Source: Basidiobolus meristosporus CBS 931.73 (taxonomy: Eukaryota; Basidiobolomycota; Basidiobolomycetes; Basidiobolales; Basidiobolaceae). Taken from it: 64,000 bases of DNA. The notes beneath the pieces were generated by a model, which worked only from the letters and a program-made list of their open reading frames with translations, searched no databases and was not told the origin of the DNA. The translations under genes were made by a program, and so were the position numbers. Location: assembly GCA_002104905.1 (NCBI GenBank), contig MCFE01000041.1:1-64000 (forward strand), written 5' to 3'. Positions 48,048 to 60,894 of this stretch are shown piece by piece. Every line of letters starts with the position of its first letter. The stretch's first letter is position 1.

Positions 48048-51000
48048 CTACACTGTTGGTGTGGCAAGAATCTCCGAGATGTCGTGAATGAATCGATTCC
48101 CCATTTCCTTCGATTCGGACTCTACGGCCAACTCCCCGCCCGACGAGAGGAATTGGTAACGATACCTGGGTGGAAGAGAATACACGTAACTGAGATATCT
48201 GTCCAACCATGCACGGGTCTCTTCAAGAACCCTTTTCTCCTCAGGCTCATTCACTCCCAGTCGAATCCACTCGTCGATGACAAACGAAGTGGATGGTGGG
48301 AGCCTGGGCTTCTCTTGCGGCTCCGTCGTTTGCGTACTGTTGCTCAAGTTCACGGCATGATCGGGGTCGCGATCGGTTGCGATGATCGTGTTACTATCGT
48401 CGAGCTTGCCAAACAGTATCAGGGAAAGTGGGTCAATCTTGGTGGTACCGCGAAGGAATAATGTCTCCGTCATGAAGCGCTCATGAAAAGCGAAGTATTT
48501 CGACTCGCTAGGCGTAAACTCCTCTTCCGCAACTGGTTCATTGGTTTCATTGTCGAGTACATCTGGCTTGTTGACGGCGGGTAGGGGTGCATCAGAGAAG
48601 ATATCCTTCAGTTCAACCTGCTGGCCCTCGTAAAGCACTGCTGCCGCTGCTTCGGTATCGGCGGTAGAGGCTGCTTCGACGGGGCTATTTTCGGGCTCCT
48701 CGTCAACCTTTCGTAGGTAATTGACTGATGATGGATGCATTAATGCGGTCTTGTCTGTCTTGGTCTTCATCCTGTTCTTCTCGCCGAACATTGACTCAGC
48801 GATATTAGGGTACATACCAGCGGTCAGTAATGCACGGATCAATCCTTGATTGTTCGAGTTGATGTTCATCGCTGGGCCACCTACAAGACGCTCCCGTAAA
48901 AGATCTTCATCTAGTGTGTCTGCTGTGTGCGCCATAAAGCCAGCTTTCTGCAGGATGTCCTTCAATTGGAGCTTGGTCTTGAAAATGGTTCGAATCCCAA
49001 TACGATGGATATAGTTCCGCTCGCAGAAATCGTTCTCTTCATGCTTGTCGTGCCGGACTTTTTCCCACTCTCGAACCACATTCACTGTGGTTAGGGCGTC
49101 GCATTCGGACCCCTGGGCCCACTTGCGTCTTACCCGCTTCAATTTGTCTCGGAGATCGGGTGGCGCGGTGAACACGTCCTTGCTTCCCAAGGCCGCAGCT
49201 ACAGTGAGGATGGGGTCCAGGCATTTGAAGATGCATCCGAGCACAACCATTTTGCCAAAGCCAGGATCAATCGGCAATGAAGCCAGCACTGAGCCAAGTG
49301 GAGTGAGGTTCTGCTCATCATTCAGCGCATCAAGGGATTTCAGATTATCAATGGCCATTTGAATGCTTTGATGTCTTGGTGGATTTGGCGCCTTGGCAAG
49401 GATTGCCCCCAATGGTCCGCTGAAGCCCATGGCTCGAATGTGCAAGCAAATGGAGCGAAGATCGGAGCGCAGCAATTCGGGTACTTGAGCCCGAGGTAAC
49501 GCGAACTTGTGATTTCTAGTGATCAACGAGAAATACTGTCCTGGCTGACAACGGCCGGCTCGGCCAGTTCTTTGTCGGATATTAGCCTGAGAGGTGAAGA
49601 TGGGCGAGAGACTGGTGATCCTACGGCTAGGATCAAACACCTTTTCCTTCACCTTGGCAGTGTCGACCACGTACACGATGTCATCGATGGTCACACTGGT
49701 CTCGGCAATGTTCGTGGCCAACACGATTTTACGTACACCAGGTGGAACCTTTTTGAAAGCCTCCTGCTGCATGGCGATGGGAATTGATGAATGAAGACAG
49801 ATGATCTTGAATTTCGACTTGTCCCTGTAGCCCACTTTCATGATATCCCGCTCCAGCATGTGCCGTTGAAGTTTCGACATCTCTTCCCAGCCAGGTAGGA
49901 AGCACAAGACTGCGCCTGGACCCTTCGTGAGCGAAATGTGGGAAATCAATGTCTCCACCAAATCCAAGGGCAACTCACAGTCATCATATGAACGTCCCCT
50001 CAACTCGTTGGAGATGTAGTTCTTGGTTTCACGAGAATTCATGAGTGGGTAGTTGTATTGGCTCAGGCTCTCGTAATAGTCGTTGAGATAGTGCTCCTTG
50101 ATAGGGAAGGTTCTACCCGGAATCTCGATCACCTGTGGAAGATTCAGCTTTCCTACGCTACCGTAATGCCGGAAGTAGTTTTGGAACAGGTTGATCTCGG
50201 CAGTAGCACTCATAAGAACGAGCTTCAAGTCCGGACGCTCCTCCAGCAGCTCCCGAAGGACCATGAGAAGAAAATCGGTGTTCATATCTCGCTCATGAAC
50301 TTCATCCAAGAGGATATGGGTGATTCCTTCCAGCTTTCGATCTTCTTGCAAACGACGCAAGAGAACGCCAGTGGTGCAAAAGGTCACCCTTCCTTCCGAG
50401 GCCGGCACAGTTGGTGGCATGGTTTCGAAACGAACGTTGTATCCTACGGCAGAATTTTTCCCGATCGTCTCGTTTCTCTCCGCGGCTACGCGCTGAGCGA
50501 CTGACACCGCAGCGATACGTCTGGGTTGGGTGACTACCACATTGGGGACGGCAGCGGATCCGCGCAGTTTGTTGAGGAAATCTGCGATAATGTATTGAGG
50601 AACCTGGGTTGTTTTTCCGGTACCAGTACCTCCCGAGATGATTGAAACCTGGTTTTCATTGATCGCCCTCAGGATCTCGGTATAATGCGAATACACTGGA
50701 AGATGTGTGGACTTGATAACTCCTTGCGGAGGAGGGCGAACGGTGGTTTTGTGGATGTGGTGTGGATGTGGGATAAACTCTTTTCTGGAGAAAGGATCCA
50801 ACTTCGGACGAGGTTGTGGGGCCTTGTTGACAAATGGCTGGAGCTGCTTGAACGACTGAATAGTGCTATCCAACTGAGCAATCTTGGGACGATTCAGGTT
50901 CATCACCACTGGGATAAGGGATAGCTCTTGCTTGGACATAAAGAGCTGCTCGTTATGTGGTATCGTAAGATAGATCTTCTCGGCAATATCTTCTACGGCC

Positions 51001-51950
51001 TTGCTCATAGAGCCTCGCTTGCTAGCAGCTTTTCCAATGCCATAGAGAATAGCCTCCTTGCCGTTATTTGCCTTCGGGGGCAGAGTGACTTGTATCTTCC
51101 CCTCCCAAGATTCGCCAGTCGATTTGCGGGCCTTTCCTTTTGCTTTGCTGCGAACGGCCGAGCGAACAATGCTGCAGGTGGGGCTGGGAACCGGCAATTG
51201 GTAGAGAGAACAAAAACGTTGAAGAATGTCCAGGTTGGCTTTTCCCTTTTCTTTGCGTATCTTATGGAACTCCCGGATCTTGAGCAGGCGTTCACGGGCC
51301 AACGGATCGAGCTTTTGAAACGCGAGCTCCTCATGCATCTTCTGGAGATTAAGGCCCCAATTCTTAGCAAACTTGTTGTACACAATGAAGATAGTCTCAT
51401 CCATTGTGGAGGCGTTCCCTTGAACTGTCTTCCTAGGAGCACGTTTGCCTCTCGGGTCCAGAACTCCGTGGTAAGCGTTGCCATTCAGGCGAACCTTCAC
51501 TTGAGGCAGCATGCCGTATCTATTTTGGAACTCTTTCTCAAAGTGCCGAAAGATGTCCACGTACTTACTGTTCTTGAGGGCTTCAGAGTGTCTGAAGGGC
51601 TGCTGCTGCGGCGGCGGCGGTGGCAGTTGTTGTTTTTGCTGTGGCTTCTGAGGGTACGGTTTGGGGAGAGTGGCACGCTCCATACGGAAGGATTGAGCTC
51701 TCTTTGATTTGGCGGCTTTTCTTGTGAACTCAGCGGGAGCAGGTTTCTTTGTGGTCGCCTTTGTTGGAATGGAGCTGAGCAACTCATAGAACGGGTCACG
51801 TTGAACAGCCGCATGATTGTAGCGTATGTTTGTCACCGGTTTGAGAATTGAGCGGAATACTGCCCGACCGGAAAGGGGGATTCTCGTCAATGCATTTTGA
51901 CGAGCATACGACGACAGTAGCGTCATATGGGAAGAAAGGAGTCTGGACAT
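48048..51950 (-). CDS. DExH-box RNA helicase, DHX30/36/57-like, putatively mitochondrial
   Basis: This is a single exon of 1300 aa starting at ATG 51950; five codons further upstream are open but have no ATG. The first ~60 residues are basic, Ser/Leu/Arg-rich and nearly free of acidic residues (LLSSYARQNALTRIPLSGR), like a mitochondrial presequence. Helicase motifs in order are GGTGTGKTTQVPQYI (I), QPRRIAAVSVAQRVAAE (Ia), DEVHERDMNTDFLL (II), SATAE (III), LCFLPGWEEM (IV), ATNIAETSVTIDDIVYV (V) and QRTGRAGRCQPGQYF (VI). A winged-helix/HA2 region follows (LTPLGSVLASLPIDPGFGKM). The N-terminal third is lysine-rich with a short proline/glutamine tract. It unwinds RNA or RNPs using ATP. A role in mitochondrial ribosome or RNA metabolism is inferred only from the presequence. 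Confidence 0.9.
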   Translation of the reverse strand: MSRLLSSHMTLLSSYARQNALTRIPLSGRAVFRSILKPVTNIRYNHAAVQRDPFYELLSSIPTKATTKKPAPAEFTRKAAKSKRAQSFRMERATLPKPYPQKPQQKQQLPPPPPQQQPFRHSEALKNSKYVDIFRHFEKEFQNRYGMLPQVKVRLNGNAYHGVLDPRGKRAPRKTVQGNASTMDETIFIVYNKFAKNWGLNLQKMHEELAFQKLDPLARERLLKIREFHKIRKEKGKANLDILQRFCSLYQLPVPSPTCSIVRSAVRSKAKGKARKSTGESWEGKIQVTLPPKANNGKEAILYGIGKAASKRGSMSKAVEDIAEKIYLTIPHNEQLFMSKQELSLIPVVMNLNRPKIAQLDSTIQSFKQLQPFVNKAPQPRPKLDPFSRKEFIPHPHHIHKTTVRPPPQGVIKSTHLPVYSHYTEILRAINENQVSIISGGTGTGKTTQVPQYIIADFLNKLRGSAAVPNVVVTQPRRIAAVSVAQRVAAERNETIGKNSAVGYNVRFETMPPTVPASEGRVTFCTTGVLLRRLQEDRKLEGITHILLDEVHERDMNTDFLLMVLRELLEERPDLKLVLMSATAEINLFQNYFRHYGSVGKLNLPQVIEIPGRTFPIKEHYLNDYYESLSQYNYPLMNSRETKNYISNELRGRSYDDCELPLDLVETLISHISLTKGPGAVLCFLPGWEEMSKLQRHMLERDIMKVGYRDKSKFKIICLHSSIPIAMQQEAFKKVPPGVRKIVLATNIAETSVTIDDIVYVVDTAKVKEKVFDPSRRITSLSPIFTSQANIRQRTGRAGRCQPGQYFSLITRNHKFALPRAQVPELLRSDLRSICLHIRAMGFSGPLGAILAKAPNPPRHQSIQMAIDNLKSLDALNDEQNLTPLGSVLASLPIDPGFGKMVVLGCIFKCLDPILTVAAALGSKDVFTAPPDLRDKLKRVRRKWAQGSECDALTTVNVVREWEKVRHDKHEENDFCERNYIHRIGIRTIFKTKLQLKDILQKAGFMAHTADTLDEDLLRERLVGGPAMNINSNNQGLIRALLTAGMYPNIAESMFGEKNRMKTKTDKTALMHPSSVNYLRKVDEEPENSPVEAASTADTEAAAAVLYEGQQVELKDIFSDAPLPAVNKPDVLDNETNEPVAEEEFTPSESKYFAFHERFMTETLFLRGTTKIDPLSLILFGKLDDSNTIIATDRDPDHAVNLSNSTQTTEPQEKPRLPPSTSFVIDEWIRLGVNEPEEKRVLEETRAWLDRYLSYVYSLPPRYRYQFLSSGGELAVESESKEMGNRFIHDISEILATPTV

Positions 51951-52733
51951 CTCGCTTACCAACAAACCACGCTAGACTAGTAGGAGGGAGTACCTTGGGT
52001 TGTTAGAAGCGAAGTGCTTCAGTACCAAACCAAATCCCTTTTGATGAACCGAATTTTTTCCGAGATCGGATGTGACCGCTGAAATTGCACAAGGTGAAAA
52101 AATTTCTTATTCCTTCTCGTCCAATCTTCATCTCGATTCACAGGGCCATTTTTAAATACTTTCCTTTTCCAGCACTTGCTCTTCCAATCGTTGCACGTTG
52201 CCTGGTTATACCCTGTGAGTTGACCGCAGCATTCACGGAGAACACCACCTGCACTTGATTGGTTGCTCTTCGTAGGAGCGGGGATATGGCGCGTACAAGA
52301 TTGCATGGATGGAGCATTGAGTTTATTCATCATTCTCCAGGATTCTGGATTTTTACAGGTCTCTTGAACTTTCTGGTTCCCTCTGCTTATCTAAAGCATC
52401 TTCACATAACGATAGTCGAACACAAACTACTAGTTTGCTTGTAGATGACATATGCGGAGTTGAGAGATGGAGTAGCAAGTAATCATACATGAACTATCAC
52501 CGAAGATATCCGTCGAGCGACCGACACTACGAATTCATAGGGGAAAAACTGGATTGTAAACGAAAACACGTATAAAGAAGAGGTAGAGGTTGAAGGGTCA
52601 GGGGAGGGTGGCGGGTGTTGAGATTATTTATGAGCCTAGCTTCTGTACAGTTATGTGGGAAAACAAATAAAGAAATTAGAAACACTGAACAAAAAGTACA
52701 AAGAAATCGACTTGGCTTGAGACGGTCGATCTC
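51951..52733. other. Intergenic, helicase promoter and HSF 3' flank
   Basis: An ORF at 52019-52333 (-) is unsupported. Nothing else was recognised. Confidence 0.35.
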
Positions 52734-54467
52734 TTAGAAATTTGAGTTTAAGCCTTGGACATTACTGAGGATTTCCGCATCGGTAGTAGGATTCATCATA
52801 GATAGGAGCTGTTCGTGATTCACTTGGCTATGATCAAGTACATCTGAATAATTATTCAAGAATTCATCCATGTCAACATCTCCTATATCAAGTAACGGAT
52901 CCCCAGCAAGCAGAGGGTCGATCCCTAGCGAAGATGCGAGTGATTCGATGTTTTGGTTGAGTTCATCCATTTCCGAAGTAATTGTCGCAAGGGATTTGGT
53001 AGTTGAGCTGAGCTGACCCACCGGAGTCTTCTGAGAAAGTGGATTCGAGTTCGTATCGGTGCTTACCATGCTAGAGCCCAGGGGTCCACATGGTTGTGCA
53101 TTAAGGGTTGGGCTCGGAATGAAAGGCACCGGCTTACTTGTAGATGACAATACATTGGGCAATTGTGTAGCGACAGTTTGCGATGTGGACGAAGATGTGC
53201 TAACAGCTGGAGTTGTCGGAGGTTTTGATGCCAAGATATCAGTTGACTTGGGTGTGGTAGGAGTGGTGATAGAAGCTGTTGGAGTGGGCGATATATTGTT
53301 GAAAAGTTCAGTACAGTCAGGGCTATTGCCATATTGTGGGGTGTTTGAAGTGAATAATGATGGATCTAAAAAGAGTCTTAGTGAAACAGTCGAACAGAGA
53401 TTATTGTATTACGGAAATACCAAAACTTGGGCTACTCAAAGCCGAAGGTAAATCTATTGTTGATGGGTCGAAATCAAGATTCAAATCCTGATAGTCCTCA
53501 TTGTCGTGAAGATCATCCACTTTCGAGGTATCCGTATTTCCCAGTAGCAACCGACGCTTCCTAGGAATGATTTCTTTGCTCTTCTTATCCGACGAAAATA
53601 CCGAGGCAAGGAAGCGTAGGATCTTATCTATTGTCTCCTGTTGACGGTTGTACCGCTCCCGTGATGCCAATGTTTCTTGCCATAGCTGTTGATTTTCTCT
53701 CTGTAGGTTTTTTAAATCGGCACTGATAGTAAACTGATGCTTTCGTATGGCAGTAATTTCGTTCATGACATTATTCATATCCAACGCTCCACCTTCTTTA
53801 TCATCGGCTTCACGACCACGCTTTCTGGAAACCAAACAAAGCAAATCGGGTTGATTTTTCAAGAAATGGGGATTACTGAACTCCCAATGTTCGGCACCCT
53901 CATCGGCCTGTAGCACACCTTGCTGTAAGTGCGGGATCTTATGGAACCCATACATGTTTAGCTGCCGAACAAAGCTCGAAAAATTGTTGTGTTTAAAAAA
54001 TCTTGGCAAGACTTCCTTCGCAAACTCTTCATGCTTGGTAACTTATTTTCAGGAAAAACCAAAGTTAGTCAATCTGGGTTTGAAACCACTGAAGGGCCTT
54101 CCTGATTCTCGAAAAGCACCTACCGATAAAAGAAGCACCATCGTCCGACCAACGGATTAACTCGTTGGTAGATGAATCGTCCACCATCCTAGAGAAAAAC
54201 TGATAAATACCAGCGTAATAATGATAGTACCATGTATTGGGGCACCTACTTGTATAGCTTATTCAGGAACGCAGGTACATTTTTGGCAGTGTGTGTCCGG
54301 GTTGAGGATATTACATTTGGCGTAGCGGGGGGAGAAGGAGTATGTGCAGGTGTGGTGACAGTTGGGATGGGAGTATCAGGAAACTGGGTAAGTAAGGGTA
54401 ACTTCAAGTTGCCATTCAAGTTTGGGAACAAGAGTTTGGGAGTGAGATCTGCTGTTTGGTTTGTCAT
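52734..54467 (-). CDS. HSF1: Heat shock transcription factor
   Basis: Exons 54250-54467, 54124-54188, 53421-54041 and 52734-53365 give 511 aa. The DNA-binding domain runs from about residue 64: NVPAFLNKLYK, IRWSDDGASFI, the recognition helix FKHNNFSSFVRQLNMYGFHK, and HWEFSNPHF. It spans the first three exons. A basic patch (SRKRGREAD) and the leucine-zipper trimerisation region (DLKNLQRENQQLWQETLASRE) follow. The C-terminal half is Ser/Thr/Pro-rich and ends in an acidic activation-like segment (IDPLLAGDPLLDIGDVDMDE). The last intron (53366-53420, donor GTATTT) has a good pyrimidine-rich acceptor. It binds GAA-type heat shock elements; no perfect element was seen in its own upstream region. 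Confidence 0.95.
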
Positions 54468-55078
54468 TGCGCTGTTCTGAAAACACTTTTAAACGACAAA
54501 TAGGTATTAGTCCACAAATGGCTAACTAGTACCGAGTTCCTTGTGTGTAGACGAAGAGACTTGACGAAAAGAAATTCGATGTTTCTATTTTTTTTTTGTG
54601 GGAAAGTGATCGTGAGATGGAGATGGGGACGATGAATGGTTTTGATGGATTTCAACCACGTGACTATAGTCAGTTAAAGTTTGATCGATCTGACTAATGA
54701 GCGAATTCCCAAGATCCCGTTGGACAAAATAACCCAACTTGAAGAGAGGTGCATATGGGATTTGAGGAGCCCAGGTTTGATTTCTCAATGTATCAATGGC
54801 ATTCTTTCTGCCAAATGCTACTCATTGGTTGGTAATGATTATCCGCCAACTTTTTTACTTAAAAAGCTAATCATCCGAGCCTCAGCCAACATAAATGGTA
54901 ATAGCGATGAAAACAGCCAAATATAGGCTCGGGGTGATGAGCATATTTTATAAGTCTGGTGTTTAAGAAAGCCAATATTTATGCGGCACTACAGGTCTAG
55001 TCAATCAGAGCTCATACAAAATTGAAGCGGTGAATGGGTGGCGGGTGGTGAGTGACAGTGGGTTACATGAGAGTAGGC
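54468..55078. other. HSF promoter and NAA35 3' flank
   Basis: A T9 run lies at about 54590. No supported gene. Confidence 0.4.
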
Positions 55079-58000
55079 TCATCTCAAGGTGATAACGGGG
55101 AAAGAGCGATGATACTTAAAGTCATAGCCGATGATTTTAGTTGGTATATGTTTGCGGATCTGATTTGGGGTCTTTTTACTTAGGGAGGCCACCTCAGGAT
55201 CTTTGATGGCTGTTTGTAAAGTGAGGCTGTTGCCAATACACACGCGAATAACCGCTTTGGCATTCTAGGATTGAAGTTAGTATAGTGTTGGGCGCTAAAG
55301 TGTTTAACAGACGAACTTACTGCCGTAAACTCCGCATAAGATAATTCTGAAAACACTTCTGTCTCGTTAAACTTGAGCATGCCTTCCATCACTGATTTTG
55401 CAGTTTGAAGGCTCCTAAGGGCGGTAATCAAAAGATCATGGATCTGCAAGCCCAAATCAAAACGTGGTCCCAAATATCTCCAACAAATGGATCTAGAACA
55501 TACCGAAATGGATTCAATTTGGTGCAGAGTTTCTTGATAGTCATCGTATGAAAGAGGTGTCGGAGATACCAGGTGATTGTACATTCGAAAACGGTGGCAA
55601 AACCTAGTTCGCTCATCATCGAATTTCAACGAAGGAGATCTGATATGGCCGGTTCGATTGAATGCGGCAATCATCTGGCATGTATTTTAAGTACGGTTTG
55701 ATCACGTGGAGAGAAGATGTGCATCTTACCAAATAAATCCCTCTGGTCATCTCCCTCAAACCTGTGACTTGAATTCGCTGTATTGCCAGCGGGGATGCAG
55801 ATTCCGGAATGTCGCGATTTCCCTGACTAGGGATGGCTTTTTCTGATAACGAATGGTAAGATGATTGACCGACTGCTGGCTGAATTCCACCATATTCACC
55901 TTGTCCTTGAGCACAGGTAAGTGTGATGTTTACTATTCTTTCCAAATGTTGGCTATATGCGCCATACAAATAATCAAGATGCCTTGAGATACTGGGGTAA
56001 GCTTGATGCAGATGATGCGGAACACAATACTAGACTTACCAGAACATCATTAGGTATTCGTATTCTGCGAAGAGCTCCAAGTCAAAGCCTAGTTGAGCAG
56101 TTTGAATCATCATGCTTAATTTGCGATGGTAAACCCAGGAAGAGTAGAAGAACGGGAGCGACGCCGCCTACGAAGAAACAGGTAAATCATGAGGCAAGGT
56201 GAGGCAAGGTAACAGCTTTGCACTTACACTGTATTTGAAAATAGCGTGGAACTGCTCATCAATATGTTCCGCCTGTATAATACACATTAGCAACTAGCAT
56301 TGGGTCATCTATTTATCATTGCTGAAGCGATAACTGAGTACCTCTTCTTGTAGGATCTCCCATTCGCGAAGCAATTTGCACATAACTCGTCTTTGACGGG
56401 AGCGATTTTGGCAGTATACTTTGAATGTATCGATAAAAGGCTATCCGATAGTAAGTAACGAGAGCGGAAATTATCAGAAAGTCACGAACGGTTACCTTGG
56501 CCGCTCTAGTGATAAAGCCAGTAACAAGCGAGTACAACTCCTTGTGTTTGTTGTCTCCTAACGGAAGCTCGACGACCTGAAGGGGAGGGCGTACACTCTC
56601 AATAATAGAGTCCCGAATAAAGTAAAAAACCGGGAGCCTTCCGAGGATGCGGTGGTCAGAATACAAGGCCGACTATGTGTGGATTCAGTTAATACCCAGG
56701 AGCCATAAACAAGTTCAATTATGCCTTAATACCTGTATATATGATCTTGATACAGCACAGGCCTGAGGTTGAGCTTGAGAGTAATAAAAGAAGAAATTCT
56801 AAAAATGACCAGGTTAGTGCATCGAAGTGGCGTGACTGGGCAGCACAAAATCCCTACAATCAGAGTTTCTACAGAGTTGCATTCTGTAATGGTTGATATC
56901 TTGGACAATCGACCACAAAGTGCTGATAGGTTGTCATATGCCTATATTCAAACGAATTATTAGTAAGATACAGCTCTGAAGCGCAGCAGTGCCATATGAT
57001 GGATTGCAACCTCAGTTACTGACAATAAAGCGATTGGGCGAGGTGGAGCCTGTGCGGCCAATTTTCTATTGATAAGAGGGTCGAATGCTTTAAACTGGAG
57101 TTAGAACTTGGGAGGGGAAAGTATCTATGCTTCGTGTCAACAACCATCCGCGACGTCTTCGGCCAGGTCTAATGTGGATTTCACTGTGCCAGGGCCAGGG
57201 CCATCAAGTAAAGATTTGGCAAGATCGAACTCTTTCTGGGATTCGGAAAACTGCATCCCAGAGATGTATATCAGTCCAAGTAGATATCTCTGAAAAAGGG
57301 TCCGTTAGAGCTAGGTCCAGATTTCCAAGTGGCGCACGGCGCTTACTTTTCGTAGTTGAATTCTGGACAACAGTGCTTTTGCGTGAGAACCATCAGTAAT
57401 ATAGCCATCTTTGAATCGGATCTCTTCATCTGTCGAATATATTAATGATTGGTCAAGAAATACACAAGCAATGTTATTCTACCTTCATTGGCAGTCTTGA
57501 TGATTTTCATAAGCCATTCTTCGGAGTCTTCCAAGAGATTCAATGTCTCTGAATCAGTAAAATCTTCGTAGAAACTCAGTCCATACTTGTTTGTTGTGAA
57601 ATCTTCCTCCTTTTCGATTGAAACTAGAACTGTCATGATAAATGCGCAGCAGGACATACATTGGCTAGCAACATACTTCATAAACATTTCCCTTGATCAT
57701 TTCTTGCCACACCAGCTGGCAGCATTTGATTGCTCCCAAGACGTATGCTTTAAGGACCAGGGAAACTAGATTGTTGTCACTCTCACTGACTCCTTTAACT
57801 TGAGGAATCTTGAACACGTTGTGGACATACAAGCACGTGAACATTGTCTGCGAGAGGGAATGGCCAGAGTGCCATGCTAGCTGTAAAATTTATATTCGTC
57901 AGGAAAATCCTTTATAACATGATCCACCATTATATCAAACCAACCTCACACGAGCACAGCTTGTCCATTACTCCAAGTATTTGCGAGGCCGACAGAGGAG

Positions 58001-58549
58001 AAGAGGCGTCAAAGCCTTTGCTTGCGTCCTGTCCCTCTACATGCATACCTGTGTCCATTTTCGGGTCCATAATCTAAGGAAGGAAGGAAGGTGTGAGTGA
58101 ATGTGCAGGGCAATTGGAGTGACTAGTGAGAGTACCTCAATTGCAGCCATTGAATCATAAAGTCCAAAGCTCTCCAAGTGAACCAACTGACCAACGTCGA
58201 AATCTTGAAGGGACATTATGCAAGCATGAGTTGAAGATTATGAACCAAAAAACCAAACTGAATTGTAACCATTAGTTGCTTCATCAAGAAAATCGGTGAT
58301 GTCTTTCCATTCAGGTAGCAAATAAGTTTGCTGGTACGGATTAATCTTTAGATTGGAGATCGCTTCTATTGAACAAGCTCAGCATCAAGGATTTAGTTGA
58401 AGTGCAAACGAAACGGGGTACCCTGTACATTTTCCGATGATCCATTTTCTTTGCTGTAAAGTACGCGTCAGAAGTCAGAGTCGCATCGATATCATAGCCA
58501 TAAGCAGTGGCTAAACATACCTGGCACCATTAAAATTGACTTCCGTCAT
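55079..58549 (-). CDS. NAA35: NatC N-terminal acetyltransferase auxiliary subunit (Naa35/Mak10)
   Basis: Twenty exons give 773 aa: 58521-58549, 58422-58453, 58270-58365, 58136-58203, 57945-58073, 57677-57880, 57483-57609, 57347-57429, 57145-57289, 57020-57087, 56858-56941, 56733-56798, 56496-56672, 56342-56440, 56228-56272, 56040-56167, 55730-55991, 55504-55674, 55321-55443, 55079-55264. The hallmark ESFGLYDSMAAIE is followed across an intron by IMDPKMDTGM. Also present are QNRSRQRRVMCKLLREWEIL and SSWVYHRKLSMM. It anchors the catalytic Naa30 to ribosomes for acetylation of Met-Leu/Ile/Phe N-termini. The intron 56942-57019 carries a perfect TACTAAT branch point. Junctions at 57088-57144 (donor GTTGTT) and 57610-57676 are chosen by homology. 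Confidence 0.94.
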
Positions 58550-58999
58550 CTTTCGACCCTTCAAAAGATAATAGCACTGTCAAGCAAGGTTGTTTTGATA
58601 GTGCGCTCAGAACTATGTGCTTATCGAGAGTCCTAAAATCGAATTTCCAGCAATCGAGCCTATCAAATATAATACAATGCGTTACAATGTCGAAGCCTCA
58701 AGATGGGATCAATCGCACATTATCAGGCTCTATGTTATGAACTATGGTTTTGCATATTATTTCGATCTTCCACACATTCATGGGGCATGGGATTAGGAGC
58801 AGCGATACTAGTTGATCTAAGTTCAACTGGTTTCCAGGTATATCTAGGAAATCAGAGGGACTTGGAGGAATTACGATATTATGCCATTTAGGAAATTAGC
58901 CATCCACCCGAGATGCGAGCGGCTTGATATAGAAATCGCTAATCCCGAAGTCCTCTATAAATTTTGTCTACCTCTACGTTTCATTTAAGCTTCCCGAAC
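58550..58999. promoter_or_regulatory. Divergent promoter region, NAA35 / BNA4
   Basis: 450 bp between two outward-facing start codons. On the BNA4 side a TATAAA at 58956-58961 lies about 39-44 nt before the ATG at 59000, followed by a pyrimidine-rich leader. A 62-codon ORF at 58703-58891 is unsupported. Confidence 0.4.
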
Positions 59000-60819
<1,820 letters not shown>

Positions 60820-60894
60820 GGGCAGTAATAAATTTATTTCGGCTGATCACAAAGTAAACCACAAAAAAATGCGATATCTGTATAGGTTGGTGGT

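Noticed and set aside
50928-51707. 259-codon plus-strand ORF
   Set aside because: Antisense shadow of the intact helicase gene.
54468-54620. Heat shock element upstream of HSF (GAAATTC-containing stretch)
   Set aside because: Spacing between GAA and TTC is one base rather than two, and no array of alternating units is present.
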